In this document: positions 50,305 to 64,000 of the stretch, one piece after another
Numbering within the stretch: position 1 is the stretch's first letter
Layout: the number at the start of each line of letters is the position of its first letter
Source of the DNA: Agelaius tricolor
Taxonomy: Eukaryota; Chordata; Aves; Passeriformes; Icteridae
Assembly (NCBI GenBank): GCA_023055355.1
Contig: JALJCS010000012.1
Span: 9,336,501 to 9,400,500, forward strand
DNA: 64,000 nt
Direction: 5' to 3'
Notes under the pieces: generated by a model
Seen by the model: only the letters and a program-made list of their open reading frames with translations
Told to the model about the DNA's origin: nothing
Databases searched by the model: none
Made by a program: the position numbers and the translations under genes

Positions 50305-53300
50305 TGTCTGCCAACAGAGCAGTTGCAGTAGAAGGTTGTGAGCCAGCTTATTTAGGGCTGCATGGTCTGGCAGTGCAGGTTTACATGTCAGGTTTGGAGC
50401 AGTATAGCAAGCACTCAAGCCAGTCCTAGGCAGCTCTCAAATGGCAGGACTTTATTTGTTTAATTATGCAGTTAGGGTTGGAAGAACCTGCTCTTCATCC
50501 TGAGGGACTGGTCCACATCAGGGCTTGCCATGTAGTAAAGCCTGAGGGGCTCTCAGGATTCAGTACTCAGATACAGTTTGGGATCTAATGGTTTGAGTCT
50601 GTTGAAGGAAATCATGTGGACAAGGCTATATCCTAAACACAACTCCTGAATGGCTATTCTAAAATGGGGGGAGAGTGTGACTCTGAAGGAAACTCAAATC
50701 TTATTCTGTATTACCTTCTGAATCAATTAGAGAAAAGTTGTTCACAATTTAAAATGGTTGGAATCAACTCAGTTCAAAACTTGCAAGAGTGTTTTACTGA
50801 TTCCTGGGGAGGAATCCTCACCCACGTGTCCTCTGCTTCCTTAAGTGAGCCTGCAGCTCATGGGAAGTCAAGGTGCTGACTTCAGGTGTCTGTAATCCCC
50901 GAGGAGGAGGTAGCAATTTGTCACCCCCTGTGCATTGGGACAGTGTCTTTCCCTCAGTGTTCAAGAGCCTTGTTAATTACAAAAATGTGCTAGTTAATTA
51001 CCATATCTGAAACGGGACAAGCTAGCTTCTCAGTCGGGTGAGTTTCCTGAAAAGCAGGGAAGATAAGATTATTGAAGTTACTGGCTTATGGATTTTCACT
51101 GTTGATAGTGAAAACAGCAAGAACAAACTGCAAATCTTCTCCCATTGCACTATAAAACTGGAAATCCAGTGCTTTGTTTTTTAGAGCTGTGTAAATATCC
51201 TTACCTTGAATGCTTGTATCTATTAGATGAAACCAGTATGAGCCCTGGAAGGGGAAAATGGATAGTTTATGACTAGATTAAGATTAGAAGTGACTTGCTG
51301 AAGCAGCAGAGTGGCACTAGTACAGTACTGCCGCATTCAGTCCCCATCTATTTGCTGTGTGACATTCCTGTGTGTGTAGAACATTCTCTCCTGAGATAAC
51401 TTCATAAGGATACTGCAAACTGAATACTGTGTAAAAACAATTTTTCTGCATCTTTGGAGGCAAGACTTCTGCCTTTGCCTTACTGCTCTCCAGGACAGGG
51501 TGTGGAACATCCCTCATTTTGTTCAGGGTGGCTGCTCAGACATGTGGGAAGCCTTGGCCATCCTCAGGAATGTTTTCCATGGGTGCTGTGCTGCTTGAGC
51601 AATTGGTGCAGTGCCATACATCAATGTGCATGCTGATGTAAGGTCTGTTAATCAGACATGCAGTAAAATTTCTACCAACCAAAGTTAAGATGGTATGAGA
51701 AGACAGTCTGTGAAGCTGAGTGTGGTCTGCAGTTGTTTCACCAAGCCATTATTAAAATCAATGTTTATGAGCTCATTCTGTGAGAACCCATGAAGAACTG
51801 GAAAGTGGAGCATCTGTGGTTAACTTAGAATTTAGATGAGTTGGTAATTTGTGTTTGGTAAAGAAGTACCTGTAGTTGGTTTTGAGTGTACGGGTATGGA
51901 GAAAGGCAGAAGGGAATAGAAGAAGCAGGAGGTGATGGCTTGCAGGAGGATTTAAGTGGGTATGTAGAGAAACATCTGCTTTTTTGTGTCTGCAGATTCT
52001 GTCAGGATTTTTGTTTGTGAGTGCTGAAGAGAGGTGGAGACAGCTGTCCCAGGAGTGCTCAGGCAGGGAGCTTGGTGATCTTTGTGGCAAACTGGGTTTG
52101 GTCTGTCCCATTATAAGTCCACAAATGACTTGTAGAGCTCTGGTAACAGAACTTTCCAGGCATTTACAGCTGCAGTTTAATTGTCCTGATGAAGTATTGC
52201 TGCTCTGTATTGTTCTAGAGAAACTGTGAATAGAGAAATGCTTTTCCTAATGGTTAACTTTGAGATGCATAGAAAACATTTTCCAATTCTGCAATGCTGA
52301 AAACTGTGTAGATTTTATTTTTTCACCTTTCTTGAGGGTTCTTGTGGAGATTCTTACCTGCTTTTCTTACAATCTGCACAAAAGGCTTAACGTGGTAACA
52401 TCCAGTACTTTCAAGAACAAGGTACAAATCCACTTCCCAGCAGGGCTGTGTGCTCATGTGTGAATGTCCAGGTCACCAAGGCTGTTAGTGGGTGTTGGAA
52501 GGGGGGGTGAGGGTTTTTGATCAGGAAAGCTATGTAAGACAGGCACTCAAAAAAAATTAAATCTTTAATTTACTAATAAAATCAGTTATAGTTAAGAAAA
52601 AAAATAGTCTTCTGCCCAAATCCTGTGTTACACAGTCACAAATGCAGTTGTGGACAGGTCAGCTTGTGAAAGGGCTGACACAGCTGCTACCCTGACTTGT
52701 TTTTTTGTGCATCTGTAACATCTTAGATGTATACATCTAAGATAACAGATTCTAAGAGTACAGTGGTTGAAACTGCATATATTTTAATTACATCATTAGC
52801 TTAATATTTCCTGATTCTTTGGGTTTTTTTTTTTTAAAAGCAAGATGTATTTCTCTTGTTTGAAATGCTAGTGGCTCATGAAACATTGAAATATTTATAT
52901 TCTTCTTCTAGAAATATTTAATAGTCTATTCTGGACTTCCAGCTTGTCAGATTGTATTAATGTAATGCTGACATCTGTATAAGACAGACAAAATAATTTT
53001 TCCTGAGAATATTCACTAAATTCCTACAAATGGTGTTGCTACTGTGGCACCTTTCTTTTTAAAAAAGGTCAGTGCTTTTGAAAGTTAGCAGTGAAGGCTC
53101 TACCCAGCCATGTAGCTCCATTTTGGTCATGTTTACATAATGAGAGTCTAAGGGTGTGTTTGATTTCCCTGAAGAGAAAAACAGGATTCTCTTCTACCCA
53201 AACCTCCCTCTACCTACACAGTATTTGTGTACTGATTCTGAACCACTGACTTGAGTGGTCTCCTGGGAGGATGAGGAGTTCCTTCCTCACCTTCATCCCA

Positions 53301-56300
53301 TTCTGAACAGATCTGTGGGCACTGGATATTGTCCTCTGATTGTCACCACCTGTGTTTGTAAGTTTTGTTTTTAAGGGTGACGCATAAGGGCTTGGAGCTG
53401 AGAACCACACTTGTGTAATGCTTCTTCTCAGAGAATAAAATGGCTTCTAATTTAATGAGACCTTGTTCCCTGTTTGCTTTGAGTTATGCAATTTTTGAGC
53501 ATGTTCATGACTGATCCTGCCTTGCTTTGCTTGCAAAAGGAAGAGTGATAAAAAGAGAGAAAAGGATATTTGTTCCAGTGTGATGGAGAGAGGTTGTCCT
53601 GATACTCTGTTATTTCTAAAGCTAGAAAATAGAATGATGACTCAAATAAGCAGGGTAGACTTCTTTATGCCATGTTTAAATAAATTATAGTGCTGGCTTT
53701 TGAACAAGAGTAATTTTTCTCCAAGCAGTATAGATAAAAAAATCTAGATCAAGTAGCACTTTAGGAAAACACTGAATTTGAAGTATTTTCTTTTCCTTGG
53801 CTGTTTCTTTATTTTGTAGTACCATAGTCCCCACTGTCCCTGGAACTTTGGAGCAGCCAAGGGAAATAAAAACCATACAAAGCAGTTAGCAGAGAAACAG
53901 CCTACTTGTCTTTCTGTAGCTCAGCCTTTTGTGACTTCCCATCAGTCACCCCACAACTTGTTGAATGCAAAATGTGCTGTCTGTCCATGAATAGATGGAG
54001 GAGTGAGGCCAAAGCATTAGCAGCCAAAATCATCTTCTCTGGTAGTTTTCCCCAGATTTCATCAAGTACTTGGTTGGTCAATGGTTTGGCCATGGTTTCC
54101 AGGCTTTCCAGTTCTTTTTGGCAATTTGGTGTTTATGGTGCTATGCTTGTATCCATAGGAATTATTTGTTGAAGTCCCATTTCTACCGATTGTGTGTGCA
54201 GCATTTCTGGTGTCTTATAAATTGGTTTGGTTTAGTTGGAGTTTTTTGAAATCTGAAGTTAAATAAGTGAAGTAATTTTTTAGCATTAGGTCCTAAATAA
54301 TACTAGGAGGGAGGCAGTTTGTGGCCATTGCAGGACAATAGTTGCATTTGGACATATACCCCAATCTTAAGCAAAGTATTTCTGTTAAACCAGTTTAAGA
54401 GTCAGGCTTAGTAATCTGTAAACCTGGGTGTTTAGGATGTGGGGTTTCACAGACACCACTGTAAGCAATCTAAGAAACAGATAACTCTGGTTTTGAGAAT
54501 AGGTTTATAACCTGTGGCAGAGGTAAAGTTACCAGAAGTGAAAATTACATATTCCCAGAAGTTAGGGAAATTTCATTTCTCTCTTGTATTTGTGCTCAGG
54601 AAAAGCTCCATAGGTTGTTTTTTGCATTTATATTGCTGCTGGAGTGAAGCACTGCTTTTGAGATGTCTTGCTTAGTCCTTACAGAGAGATTCAGTCTACA
54701 AACTCTGAAACCCCCAGTGAATCTTGTGTTAGTATTGGTTTGAGATAAGATTTGCTAGGGCTGTGATTTTTATAAATTGCACTCCTGTTGTTTTTCTGCT
54801 GTGTGGCTTGAGGGGGATCTCTTCATTGTACCAAGATGAATATTGGATAACACAATCTGAACCATGCACATGGGTTAGGAGCAGCAGCCTTGCCTTAATA
54901 AGGTGGTGATCCTTTCTGAAGGACTTGTGACTTCCATTGCAGGCCAGAGGAGAGGGGTTGTTCCTGTTCTGGAGTTTGGGGCACTACAGTGGAAAGTGTG
55001 GGGTGTGAGAAAAGCAGATATTTTTGTGGGATCTACTTAATTCCATTTATTTTGGTAGTAAATCACTGTGGATGACTGGACACAATGATGATGTTTAAAA
55101 AAAATAACAAACCAAACCAAATCTAACAAAGCCCCAAGTAATTGGAACCTGAGGATATATTTATCCTTCAAAAGAGGAAGTGTATTAAAAATGTCACCAG
55201 CTAATGTCATTTAGCCTTTCAAATTAAATGGTGAAATGTCCCACTTTATCACTTTGATAACTTAGATCATGCTGTGGATATCCTTCTTGCTTTGAAATGT
55301 ATTGTAAAATTCTCTTATTGTATTGTTCATTGATATTTTTCTTGTGAGAAGTTTGCCTAAAGACTTGGAATTTTCACACTTTTTCCTGTGAAGTTGATAT
55401 CTTCTGTTTTGCTCTCTCAGATTTGTTTTGTGACCTGAGTATTCATCTACTACTTGTTTTTCAGGAGCTTCTGGTGTAAGGTTATCAAGCCCCTCAAGAT
55501 TTGAACCAAACTGTGCAGTTGTTTTGATGTTAATTAGTAGCTATAGGTAAGGCAGTTCTGATGAAGCAATTGCATTGTGAAACCTGTAGGGACTTGTAGG
55601 CTTGGCTCATCTTCTGTTTGGAGGGAAGGGGAACACAGTCCAAGATGAGAGGGCTGTCTGGACAAGAGCCACCAGGAGTGAAGTCAGCAGGACTGAGCAG
55701 TAACTGGGCAAAGGGGATTCTGGAAGGGGGTTCATGGCCACCCACCCATGCCCACCTACTGAAATCAGACCCTGACTCCAGTGCAGAGAAGGGCTGGGCA
55801 TGTGCACTAATGAGCAAGGAGTGGTGAGAGAGATAACTACTGAATAGGGGTTTGAGTACTAGGTAGTGAGAGGGCTGTGTGTTTGTAACACTGATTCCCT
55901 TGGTTTAACTAGTGTCAAGTTTTGCTGACTTTGTGGGGTTTACACCTAGATCCCTACTTTGTGCAAACGAGAATAAAGAAATTAAATATCTCATCTTGGT
56001 GTGTGAATTGACACTGCACACCAGGGAATGAGCCAGCATCAGGGTCAACAGTTATCCCTAACAAAATCCCATCAAATAGAGAAGAAATGTTAAAGAAAGA
56101 AGGCAAAGACAACATAAATATACAGGCTTACGAGATTTTGGACCTGGCCAAAGTTAATTGAAAATATAGGATAATGGGTTATAATTTTTACTGTGGCACT
56201 ACATGAAATCAAATTCATCTAAAAGTAAATAAGAACAATTTTCTGCATGTATAGCTTCTGCTGGAGAAAAAAATCCCAAAGCACCTTTACAGTTAAAAAT

Positions 56301-59300
56301 ATGTGGGATTGTTTTGTTAAATTTTTTTTGGTTCTGATCTAATGAATACATGACTAGGATGCAGTACACACCACATTGAATGTATGGCAGTAGACCATCT
56401 ATTTTTGTTCTGTTTTCTAAGACCCAAACAAGCCAGAACTGTTCATGCCTTAGCATTTCAGATTTCCCGGAAATTGGAGAGCTGATCTTAGGCTGTGTTT
56501 TGTAGTAGAAAACAGCACATGAAGCCCTTCTGGTGAGTCCCTTGGATCGGGATGGAGAGCAGAGTCTGCCTCCCAGTGGAAGCACTTAGGGCAATTGACC
56601 TAAACGAGCTGGGAAACGACTGTAGGAATTTGGAGTGATAAGCTGGCAGTGATAACTCGGCTGTTACACCACTTCTTCAGTAGGCAAAGGTTACTGCTGA
56701 AGCTTCTGGCTTATTTTTATGCAGACTTTTTTCATTCTGTATGTGCCGTGGTCTTGATGTTCTTGTTGATGTACTCTTCCACGTTTAATTTGTGTCTGTG
56801 GTTTGAAAATCCAGCAGTATGCTGGGGAAATTGGTGGTTTCATCTCTCTTTAACAGTGAATTGGCAGATACCAAAGTTCCTCTGAGGCCTTCTCCACTAG
56901 CAAGGTACTTTATCCATTAGTTTGTTTTTTTCTCTGTCACAAACATGAAAACATTTAATTTAGTTAGACATTAAATGCATTTCTTAAATGCTCTAATAAT
57001 TGCTTGTGAAGAGGAATGGAAGCAGTGTATTGACAGTGTCTGGTAAAGTGCCTGAAATGAGTTAAGCCACTTGTTTGCCCTGAAGTGTCATGTATGTAGT
57101 GGGAGGGGAAGGAGATGAAAGATGGAGCAGCGCTGGATTGTGTTCTGGCATAGCTGTTACTTTGTAACATGATTTTAAGGATGTGTTTTCAGCAAAATTC
57201 TTTCTGGGAAGTGCTTTCAGGTTTGCTGATGAAGTTGTCACATTAGAGCTATATTTTATTGTTTTTATTAATAAAGATGTGTTTGTCAATCCACTAAATA
57301 TCTAAACTGTCTTGGATAAGTTAAAAAAACCCCTTATTTAAGGAAAATAAGTTTTAAAATGTTTTAAATAGATAAAATCTAAGATGTTGTTTTACAATGA
57401 GGTTTTGCATTTTTAGTTGATTTTATTGGAAGGGTGTTCATGTTGTGGGTCAAGGTAGCTTTAGGAGTGTTTAATTATCGTTCCTGGAGCTTGTTAGTGT
57501 TGAACTCACTTTGATTTAGTTTTATTTTTCACCTGGAACAAAGGTTTAAACTTAAGTTTGTAGCCCATGCAGTCAGACTGTGCGTTGGAGTCCTGTGGTT
57601 TTTTTGTGGGGGAAATAAATCTGTTTGTCTGTTTTGTTTGTCTGCTTTGTGATGTCACTTTAGCTTTCAGTCTCTTGTAAATGTCACCCTGTTTTGTTAG
57701 GAAGCAGAGGAGAAATGTACAGAGGTGGGCCCTTGCTGTCCTGCAGTGTGCAGTGATATTGCAGACAGTGAGGCTTGGGTGTACCTAAAAGAGGCTGATG
57801 TCAAATAGAAGTTTTTCATACCCACTTACCATTAACTTTTTAGAATAACTGGATATGCTAGGGCTTTGTTTTAGAGAAAGCACAGTTCTGTGCCCTCAAG
57901 AAGCATCAGTTCCTTCTATCTAGTTTAGTTCTGTGTTTCTGCATTTGTCTCCCTGGTGTCTGCCAACACTAGGTGTGATTTTTTTTTCCCACTTGATGTC
58001 AATTAATCTACTAAGAGGAAAAGGAATCTTTTCTAGATAATAAAACTTCTTCCTTTGTATCAAAATTTACTTAATACATAGAGAGTGTCTCTCTAGGGTA
58101 GAAGGACTTCTTTGGTTTAAGTGATTCCTACCTTTGTAGTATCTTGGTGTTTAACAAGGACATAATAATTTATTAATCCTAATAATGTACCTTCTGGCTC
58201 TTCCTAAGGAAACAGGTGTATAATTTTACAAACGTAGCATTGACATGTGAAGGACATAAATTAAACCCCTTTGTATTTATAGGATGTATATTAGCCCATA
58301 CCCAAAGTTTAAAGGTATTTAAGCTTGTAGCACTTGAAGCCCCCAGGGCTGAGCTCCTGTAGAAGTAAGCAGTGAGATCATGAGTAGGAGAGCAGCAGGT
58401 TAATCCCTGTGCTGTGACTCCCGTGTCACAGGGTGTCCTGCTGGCCCTGTGCTGAGCCTGCTTCATCCACAGCCCAGTGGGATTTCATGTGCAGCTCCCC
58501 TGCCAGGCTCCTTCCCTCTCTCTCCTCTCAGGTTTTGCCTTGTCAGTAACTCCTGTCAGTTCATGGTTACTCAGTTTGCCATAGCAGAAGAATAACATCT
58601 TTTGTAGTGCTAATTTTCTGTTGATTTAGGTGATTGCAGTGACTCATGGTAGGTTCAAACCGAAGTTGATACAAAGGAAAATCCACCATCCACCCTGAGA
58701 AGGAGAGGGTTTAAACTGGATCAACAAGCTAATCTGACTCACTCCTAGCCACACAGGCAGCTGTGTGTTGGTACAATGGAGGGCAAGAGTGGAATTACCT
58801 TTTGGAGATGAACAGTCTGTTTTTATTAGCAGCCCAGCGTTAAATCTGCCTGAGCCACGCTGAAATCACAGCCTCGGGCTGTGCAGTTCATGCACACCCT
58901 TTGCTGCCCCAGCAGTCTGTTAAATCCTACCTGGGAGCTGGTTTGTTCCAGGTCATGGTGCCTGTTCCCTGCTGCTCTGTGTGCCCCCTGGGCTGTTCAG
59001 AGCTGCTCTCCTGCAGAGCAGTGCCTGAGGTTCCCTCGGGACTGGAGCTGAGTTGTGGATGTGCTTATGCTGAAGCCTTGAGTGGGTTGAGTTGTGGAAG
59101 CAGGAGTGGGAGTGCTGTGCTGGCTCTGGCCATCTGCCAGCCTTGTGCTCCCTGGCAGAGTGAGGGGAGGCATTTCAAGAGCCTTAGGGTTCACCCAGGC
59201 TTGTGCTAGAGGTGGCTCACAGCTGGAGCCTACAGATGATCTGAATAAGGTAGCTCAGAGTTGCCTGACGTGTCCTTTCAGAGAGTGTTCTTCAGTCAAT

Positions 59301-60887
59301 GTCCTGAAGATCTGCTTCCTTTTGAGAGCAGAGACATAATCAATAGCAATTCTGGTCTCCCACCATCCCTCTTTCTGTGTGAGACCACAGCAGTTCACAG
59401 AATGTGGAGCAGCAGGGAGGGCAGAGTCCATGAGAGACAGGTTGTCTCCTGTCCAGGACTGGGAGTGAGACATCAGGGACTGCAGCTGATGTGGGAATCA
59501 GTTTCATTCTTGTGTGCTTGAAAGAGTTTCAGGAGAACCTCTGGCTGAGTGCTCACCTGTGTTACAGCCATGCAATCCTCTTCTAGATCTTTCTGTAGCA
59601 GAGGCTGTTCCATGCCTGTGACAAGCCCTGTGTGGTGATGTGGAGCTGTTGAGGAAGGTCCTGCTGGCTGTGTTCCCAGGGGATGGGGGCTCCTGGGGGT
59701 CAGTGCTGAGCAGTGCTGTTCCTCCCTGTTGAAAGCAGATGTCCTTTGGGACAGAGCCATGGACCTGTTCCCAGCCTGACTGCAGAGAGGCACTCCTGTT
59801 TGTAGCAGGGTCCAGATCTGCCTGGAGAAGGGTTTTGGGGATGTTTGGGAGGCTCATGGAAGGTCTCCCTTGTGCTAGAAGTGATGCTGGGACCCAGGTA
59901 GCAGCCAGGAAAAGGTAACTGGGAGGGGTCAGAGGCTGGAAAATCGGCAAGCAGGGGACAAGGGCAGTGTGTGCACTTGTGTGGAAAGCACAGGGCCTGG
60001 GAGAGAGGGGTGTGCCAGGATGGCCTGGAGAGCAGCACAGCTCCCACAGGCAGTGCCAGGGCAGCAGAGCTCAGGGAATGCAGAAGGTGGTGGGAGGAGA
60101 GGCTTGTGGGAAGCAGTGAAGGGTCAGCTGGGGAGGTGAGGTGTGTCCTTGTGCCCACATTGCTGTTGCTTCCAGTTTGGGAGGATGTGCTGAGGACCAG
60201 CTCCTCTTCAGGGACCCAAAGCATCCATTTCCAGCATTCAGTAGGGCTTGCTGGGATTTCTATCCTCTCTGTTCCAAGAAATATCTGAAAACACCTGTGC
60301 TGTACCTGTGAAGAGCATCTGTTTTCAAACAGAACTGTCCCTTAAACCCATATTGCAAAAGAGACCTTCCCCTTAGATAGGTGCATGTTTGGGATTCTCC
60401 TGTGCCCTGTTCTTTGCCTCAGGCCCTCCTTGCTTCACAGTCCAGGGAGTTGCCTTGTGAAGCATTGGCTGTTGTGCACATTTGGTTTGCCTTCTTATTT
60501 TTATATAGATGACTGCATGAGCATTTTTAAATCAGTGATGGGGATTTCTTTCTTTTTGGTCTCTTTTTTGTAAAAGAAAGGCTTACTTGCTGAGTGCTAG
60601 CAAATACTGACATTCAAATTCTTGAGTGAATTCCAGATGTAGTAAAAGCTTGCCTCTTCAGGGTTAGTGTTACTTTTGAAGTCCAGATGTAAACTAATAT
60701 AGGCTATTTTTTGGTGCAGTTAGAAGTATTAAGGGCTTTGTTACATTGTCTTGAGAACTCCTATTGTTATATTCTGTAATGAAGATATTGGGCAGTACAT
60801 GAAGCTACTCTGTTATTTTGTCTGTTAAAGCCTAACCCAGTGAATAACCTTTTTATCCTTTCAGTGAATGTTAATAAATCAGGTTTG

Positions 60888-60902
60888 TTTTTTTTTTTTT
60901 TT
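60888..60902. repeat. T homopolymer in probable ACSL3 intron
   Basis: Fifteen consecutive T with no recognisable element attached. A possible reversed poly(A) tail of a decayed retrocopy, or a simple tract. Confidence 0.8.
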
Positions 60903-63900
60903 GCAAGATTCACTGATAAGAGAAATTTAATATGTATTTCTAATACTAGAAATTGTTGACAAAAATGGGGTTTTTTTGAAAGAGTATATTGGAGCCTCTG
61001 GGTTGGAGTGTGTGAAGCCATGGAAGTCAAAAACCAGGGCAGTGAGCACCCTGGGTGCTCACCTCAGGCAGCAAATAGTTAATCCACTGAAACTGGAAAA
61101 GATTATCTTTAAGAACTGTGTAAATAGTAATGTTTGCAGAAAAGTAATAGGTACAAAATGTTTACATTTGCCTATTTTAAATGTGATTTGCTGGCACAGG
61201 TTTTCAAGACTTCTTTCTGCAAAGGACAATAAATAATACTTTAATGTATAGTAGAGCAAAATCAATAAATACAATGATTACTATTTTATTAAGTCTTTTT
61301 ATAAAGTGTTCAAGAATATTTTATTACTCAGGCTGAAGTGCATTCTCTGTGTGGGTGGATACACAAAGATAGGTCAGTTTTTTTCCTGCCCCAGATGGCA
61401 GATTGTACAGAATGGTTCAGTGTACACTGAAAGGCACTGGGGAGTTAGAATTTCTCAGGGAGACAAGTCCCATGAGCTCCTGAGTTCACCCAAAGCTGCT
61501 GCAGCCACCTTGACTGTACAGGACTCAGGTCTGAGCAGTGGCTGTGCTGGGTGTCACATCTGGCTTTGTGTTAACTTGCAGTGGGCCTGGGCTCTCTGAG
61601 GTGATACAGTGCAGTATCAGATGAGAAAAAGGTTTTTATTTATTATAAAATACGAGTGGAAAAAAATGGAGGATGCGTTTTATAATTGCCATATTTAATG
61701 GGAATTTTCCATTTTTAGATTTCATGCAGTTGCCTGTGACAGCTCCTGTTGAGTAAACTGAGACTGGAACATCTTGTATCAGCTCTTGTACCTGTACCTG
61801 CCACGATGAGAAGTTGCATAAGGTTCCTTTTTTTCTTGTTAATTCATGCTTTTATTGTCGTGTAATTGTTATAAGCAGGTCAATTAGTAAACACATTCCT
61901 TGAAGGATTTTTTCTTTGTCATCTAACAAAAGTTTTCTTCTGAAACTAAAGGGTATAACAGTATTAGTATAAGTAGTATATCAGGCCAAATCACTGATTA
62001 TGTATTAAGAAGGATCAGTCCTGAAAAGTACTGGTTTATTTCTCCAGACTCATGAATGAGTGTGCTGGTTGCTGCTTCTTTCTGCTATTGAAAAAGTGTG
62101 TCAAACTTAATTTATGGTCTTGCTCTTTCCCATTTGCTGACTACCAGACTAAACATGAATTACATGTAAGTGAACATCTCTTATGCATGTCCAGAGCCCT
62201 TTGCTTGAGTGGATTTTCTCTAAGTTATATTCTTGTATAAATTAGCAGTCCTTTCATCCAGGATTTCACCTCCCAGCCTTTCCTGCATCACTAGTCAGAG
62301 TCTGAGCACTGAATCCTCAAAAACCCCAGCAGGATTATGTGAAACCAGGATGGACTCATGTTCTGTAAGAACCTGAGTGTTTACAGCTAATCTGCAGACC
62401 AAACCACTGAGTTAGAATATTACCCATGTCATGTGTTTTTATTTGTCAGTGATTAGGCAGGAGCTCCCTAAGAACAAAATTCCAGTGCTGAAAATGCAGT
62501 GAACTTTCTCACTGTGCCATAGTTTCATACTTGCAAAAACTGCTTAGGATCATGTCCTCTGCTTTCTGTTCCCTGCCCCAAAATGATGGGTTTGCTTACA
62601 CTCTTTTTATGGTCAGAGGCAGTCATCTGCTTCCAAAATTAAAAAGTAGAACATATTGTACTTCAATTACATGTTAAAACCATGTATAGTATTTCACTAA
62701 ATCTTTCAAAGTTTTGTTTTTGTTGGGTACTATTTTTTTTTAAGGCAGAATATTAAACAGCAAATATTGCTTCCCTTTTACATCTTCCAGATTTGATATA
62801 ACCTTGAAAATTTCACTAAAACTTCTAATTTTTAGAGTAGTTCTGCAGGTTGATTTTTAATGCTGTATTTTCATTTTGAGTTTTAAAAATAGCATACATT
62901 TTGAAATAATAATTGTTACAGAGAAGAATGCATGAGCAACCATTGTATCTTAATATAAACAGTGTTGTTCTTTTACATTGTCATTAAAGTAGTTTTCTTA
63001 ATGGAGGTTAAATGACCTTTTGTATAAGGAAGAAAAGCCAAGACAAAATGTACTGTCATGTTCAGCTGCATTGGTTTTGCTTGCTGTAAAACATAATTGC
63101 CTTACATCTAGCACTCCAGCCTCAAGTCAGGGTAGAGTTTTGCTTCTACACTGTCATCAAAATGGTTTTTTAATTGAATGTTTAGTGATCCACCTAGCTG
63201 ACTTTGATGTTCTTCTGGGAATGGCAGTTATAAATCTGTGGGGCACAAAGGCATTTTAAACTGCATCTCCTTTTCTTACCTGGTGTTTTCCTCTTCAACA
63301 ACATAGCAAACAAATAAAATGATGAGTTAAAATGCAGCTTCTGTTCTTCAGTTACACAAGGAAAGAGGGGGAGCCTTTATAGTGCCACCCAGGAACTTGG
63401 TGTCATGGCTCAGCTCTCCTTAGAACCATCACCCTACAAAGATCCTGGAGCTCATTCTTCTAATGAAAGGACTGGAATATATTTTTCTTTCTTGTTCCAA
63501 AAGGCATTGCACTTTTCCAGTGTCCAATTACAATGGTAATTACAATTAGTTACAAGCACAGATTCTCTGTAAATATCACAGTCTTCAATCCATTGCCAAA
63601 TTCTTAAGACATTGGCACCTGAGCTCTCTCTCTTGCTAAAGTTTGCTATCTCATAATTATAAGATTTTTTGAAGGAAAAAAATTGACTCTTACTCGGTCT
63701 GTAAGACAAAAAACTTCACTTGAAAAAGATAATTTTGAATTGTAAAAACATTACATTTTGAGTGAAAAAAAATTCTTAATTTTTAAAATAAACTGTTTTC
63801 AATAGATGACTGGTAATAGCCTCACTTTTGTGAAGGACCAACTGAAATAGTTAGCAATTTAAGAGATGTACATCAGAGCAGAGTTCTAGAACAGGATGCT

Positions 63901-64000
63901 TGCTTTTCTGAGCCAAGGGGCAGTCCAAGACTTTAGTCTGTGCTGTTGGAGTGTTCCTTAGACCCTTCCTTGCAATGCAGCTTTTTATAAAATGATGAGC

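Larger units (their letters stand above)
47121..64000 (+). other. ACSL3: Probable ACSL3 first (5' UTR) intron
   Basis: About 16.9 kb with no coding exon I can recognise, lying just downstream of the CpG island. It includes a CR1 copy (49.66-50.30 kb), a GC-richer but CpG-poor stretch at 58.4-60.3 kb with long spurious ORFs, and a 15-base T run at 60888-60902. Further non-coding 5' exons could be hidden here. Confidence 0.5.

Noticed and set aside
59473..60224. Cluster of 106-174 codon minus-strand ORFs
   Set aside because: Several overlapping frames on both strands are open at once and the region is GC-richer but CpG-poor. No splice structure or recognised domain, so these are likely chance frames.

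Overview
The window is vertebrate nuclear DNA, most likely from a bird. It has intron-exon genes with GT-AG splice sites, CpG-island promoters, long non-coding stretches and one clear CR1 LINE copy of the kind found in birds, turtles and crocodilians. There are no operons, CRISPR arrays or other prokaryotic features, and I found no rRNA or tRNA gene. Two protein-coding genes are supported exon by exon, and a third is inferred from its promoter island and the known gene order. Family assignments come from recalled vertebrate proteins, since no search could be run.

Layout. Positions 1-2619 (minus strand) hold the first four coding exons of FARSB, the beta subunit of cytosolic phenylalanyl-tRNA synthetase; the gene runs off the left edge. 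A CpG island at about 2230-3990 separates it from MOGAT1 (plus strand, 3738-22758), the ER enzyme that turns monoacylglycerol into diacylglycerol. MOGAT1 is complete: six coding exons give an uninterrupted 334-residue reading frame with correct splice sites and intact catalytic motifs. The two genes are head to head, with start codons 1,119 bp apart. From 23.3 to 45.6 kb there is no recognisable gene, but an isolated CpG island lies at about 28.1-28.57 kb. It carries a CTCF-like motif, a five-copy 19-bp minisatellite, a TCC-repeat tract and a short ORF. A third, strong CpG island at about 45.88-47.12 kb lies where ACSL3 is expected in the FARSB-MOGAT1-ACSL3 order known from other vertebrates. 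The rest, to 64 kb, is probably ACSL3 5' intron and contains the CR1 element. No ACSL3 coding exon was found.

How the genes relate. FARSB serves protein synthesis. MOGAT1 and, if present, ACSL3 are functionally close: ACSL3 makes acyl-CoA at the ER and lipid droplet, and MOGAT1 uses acyl-CoA to acylate monoacylglycerol. I see no evidence of a novel multi-gene system. The items most worth a second look are the isolated CpG island at 28 kb, the bidirectional FARSB/MOGAT1 promoter, the tandem splice acceptor of MOGAT1 exon 2, a hairpin-bearing duplication near 10.4 kb, and a possible conserved non-coding block near 42.2-42.6 kb.
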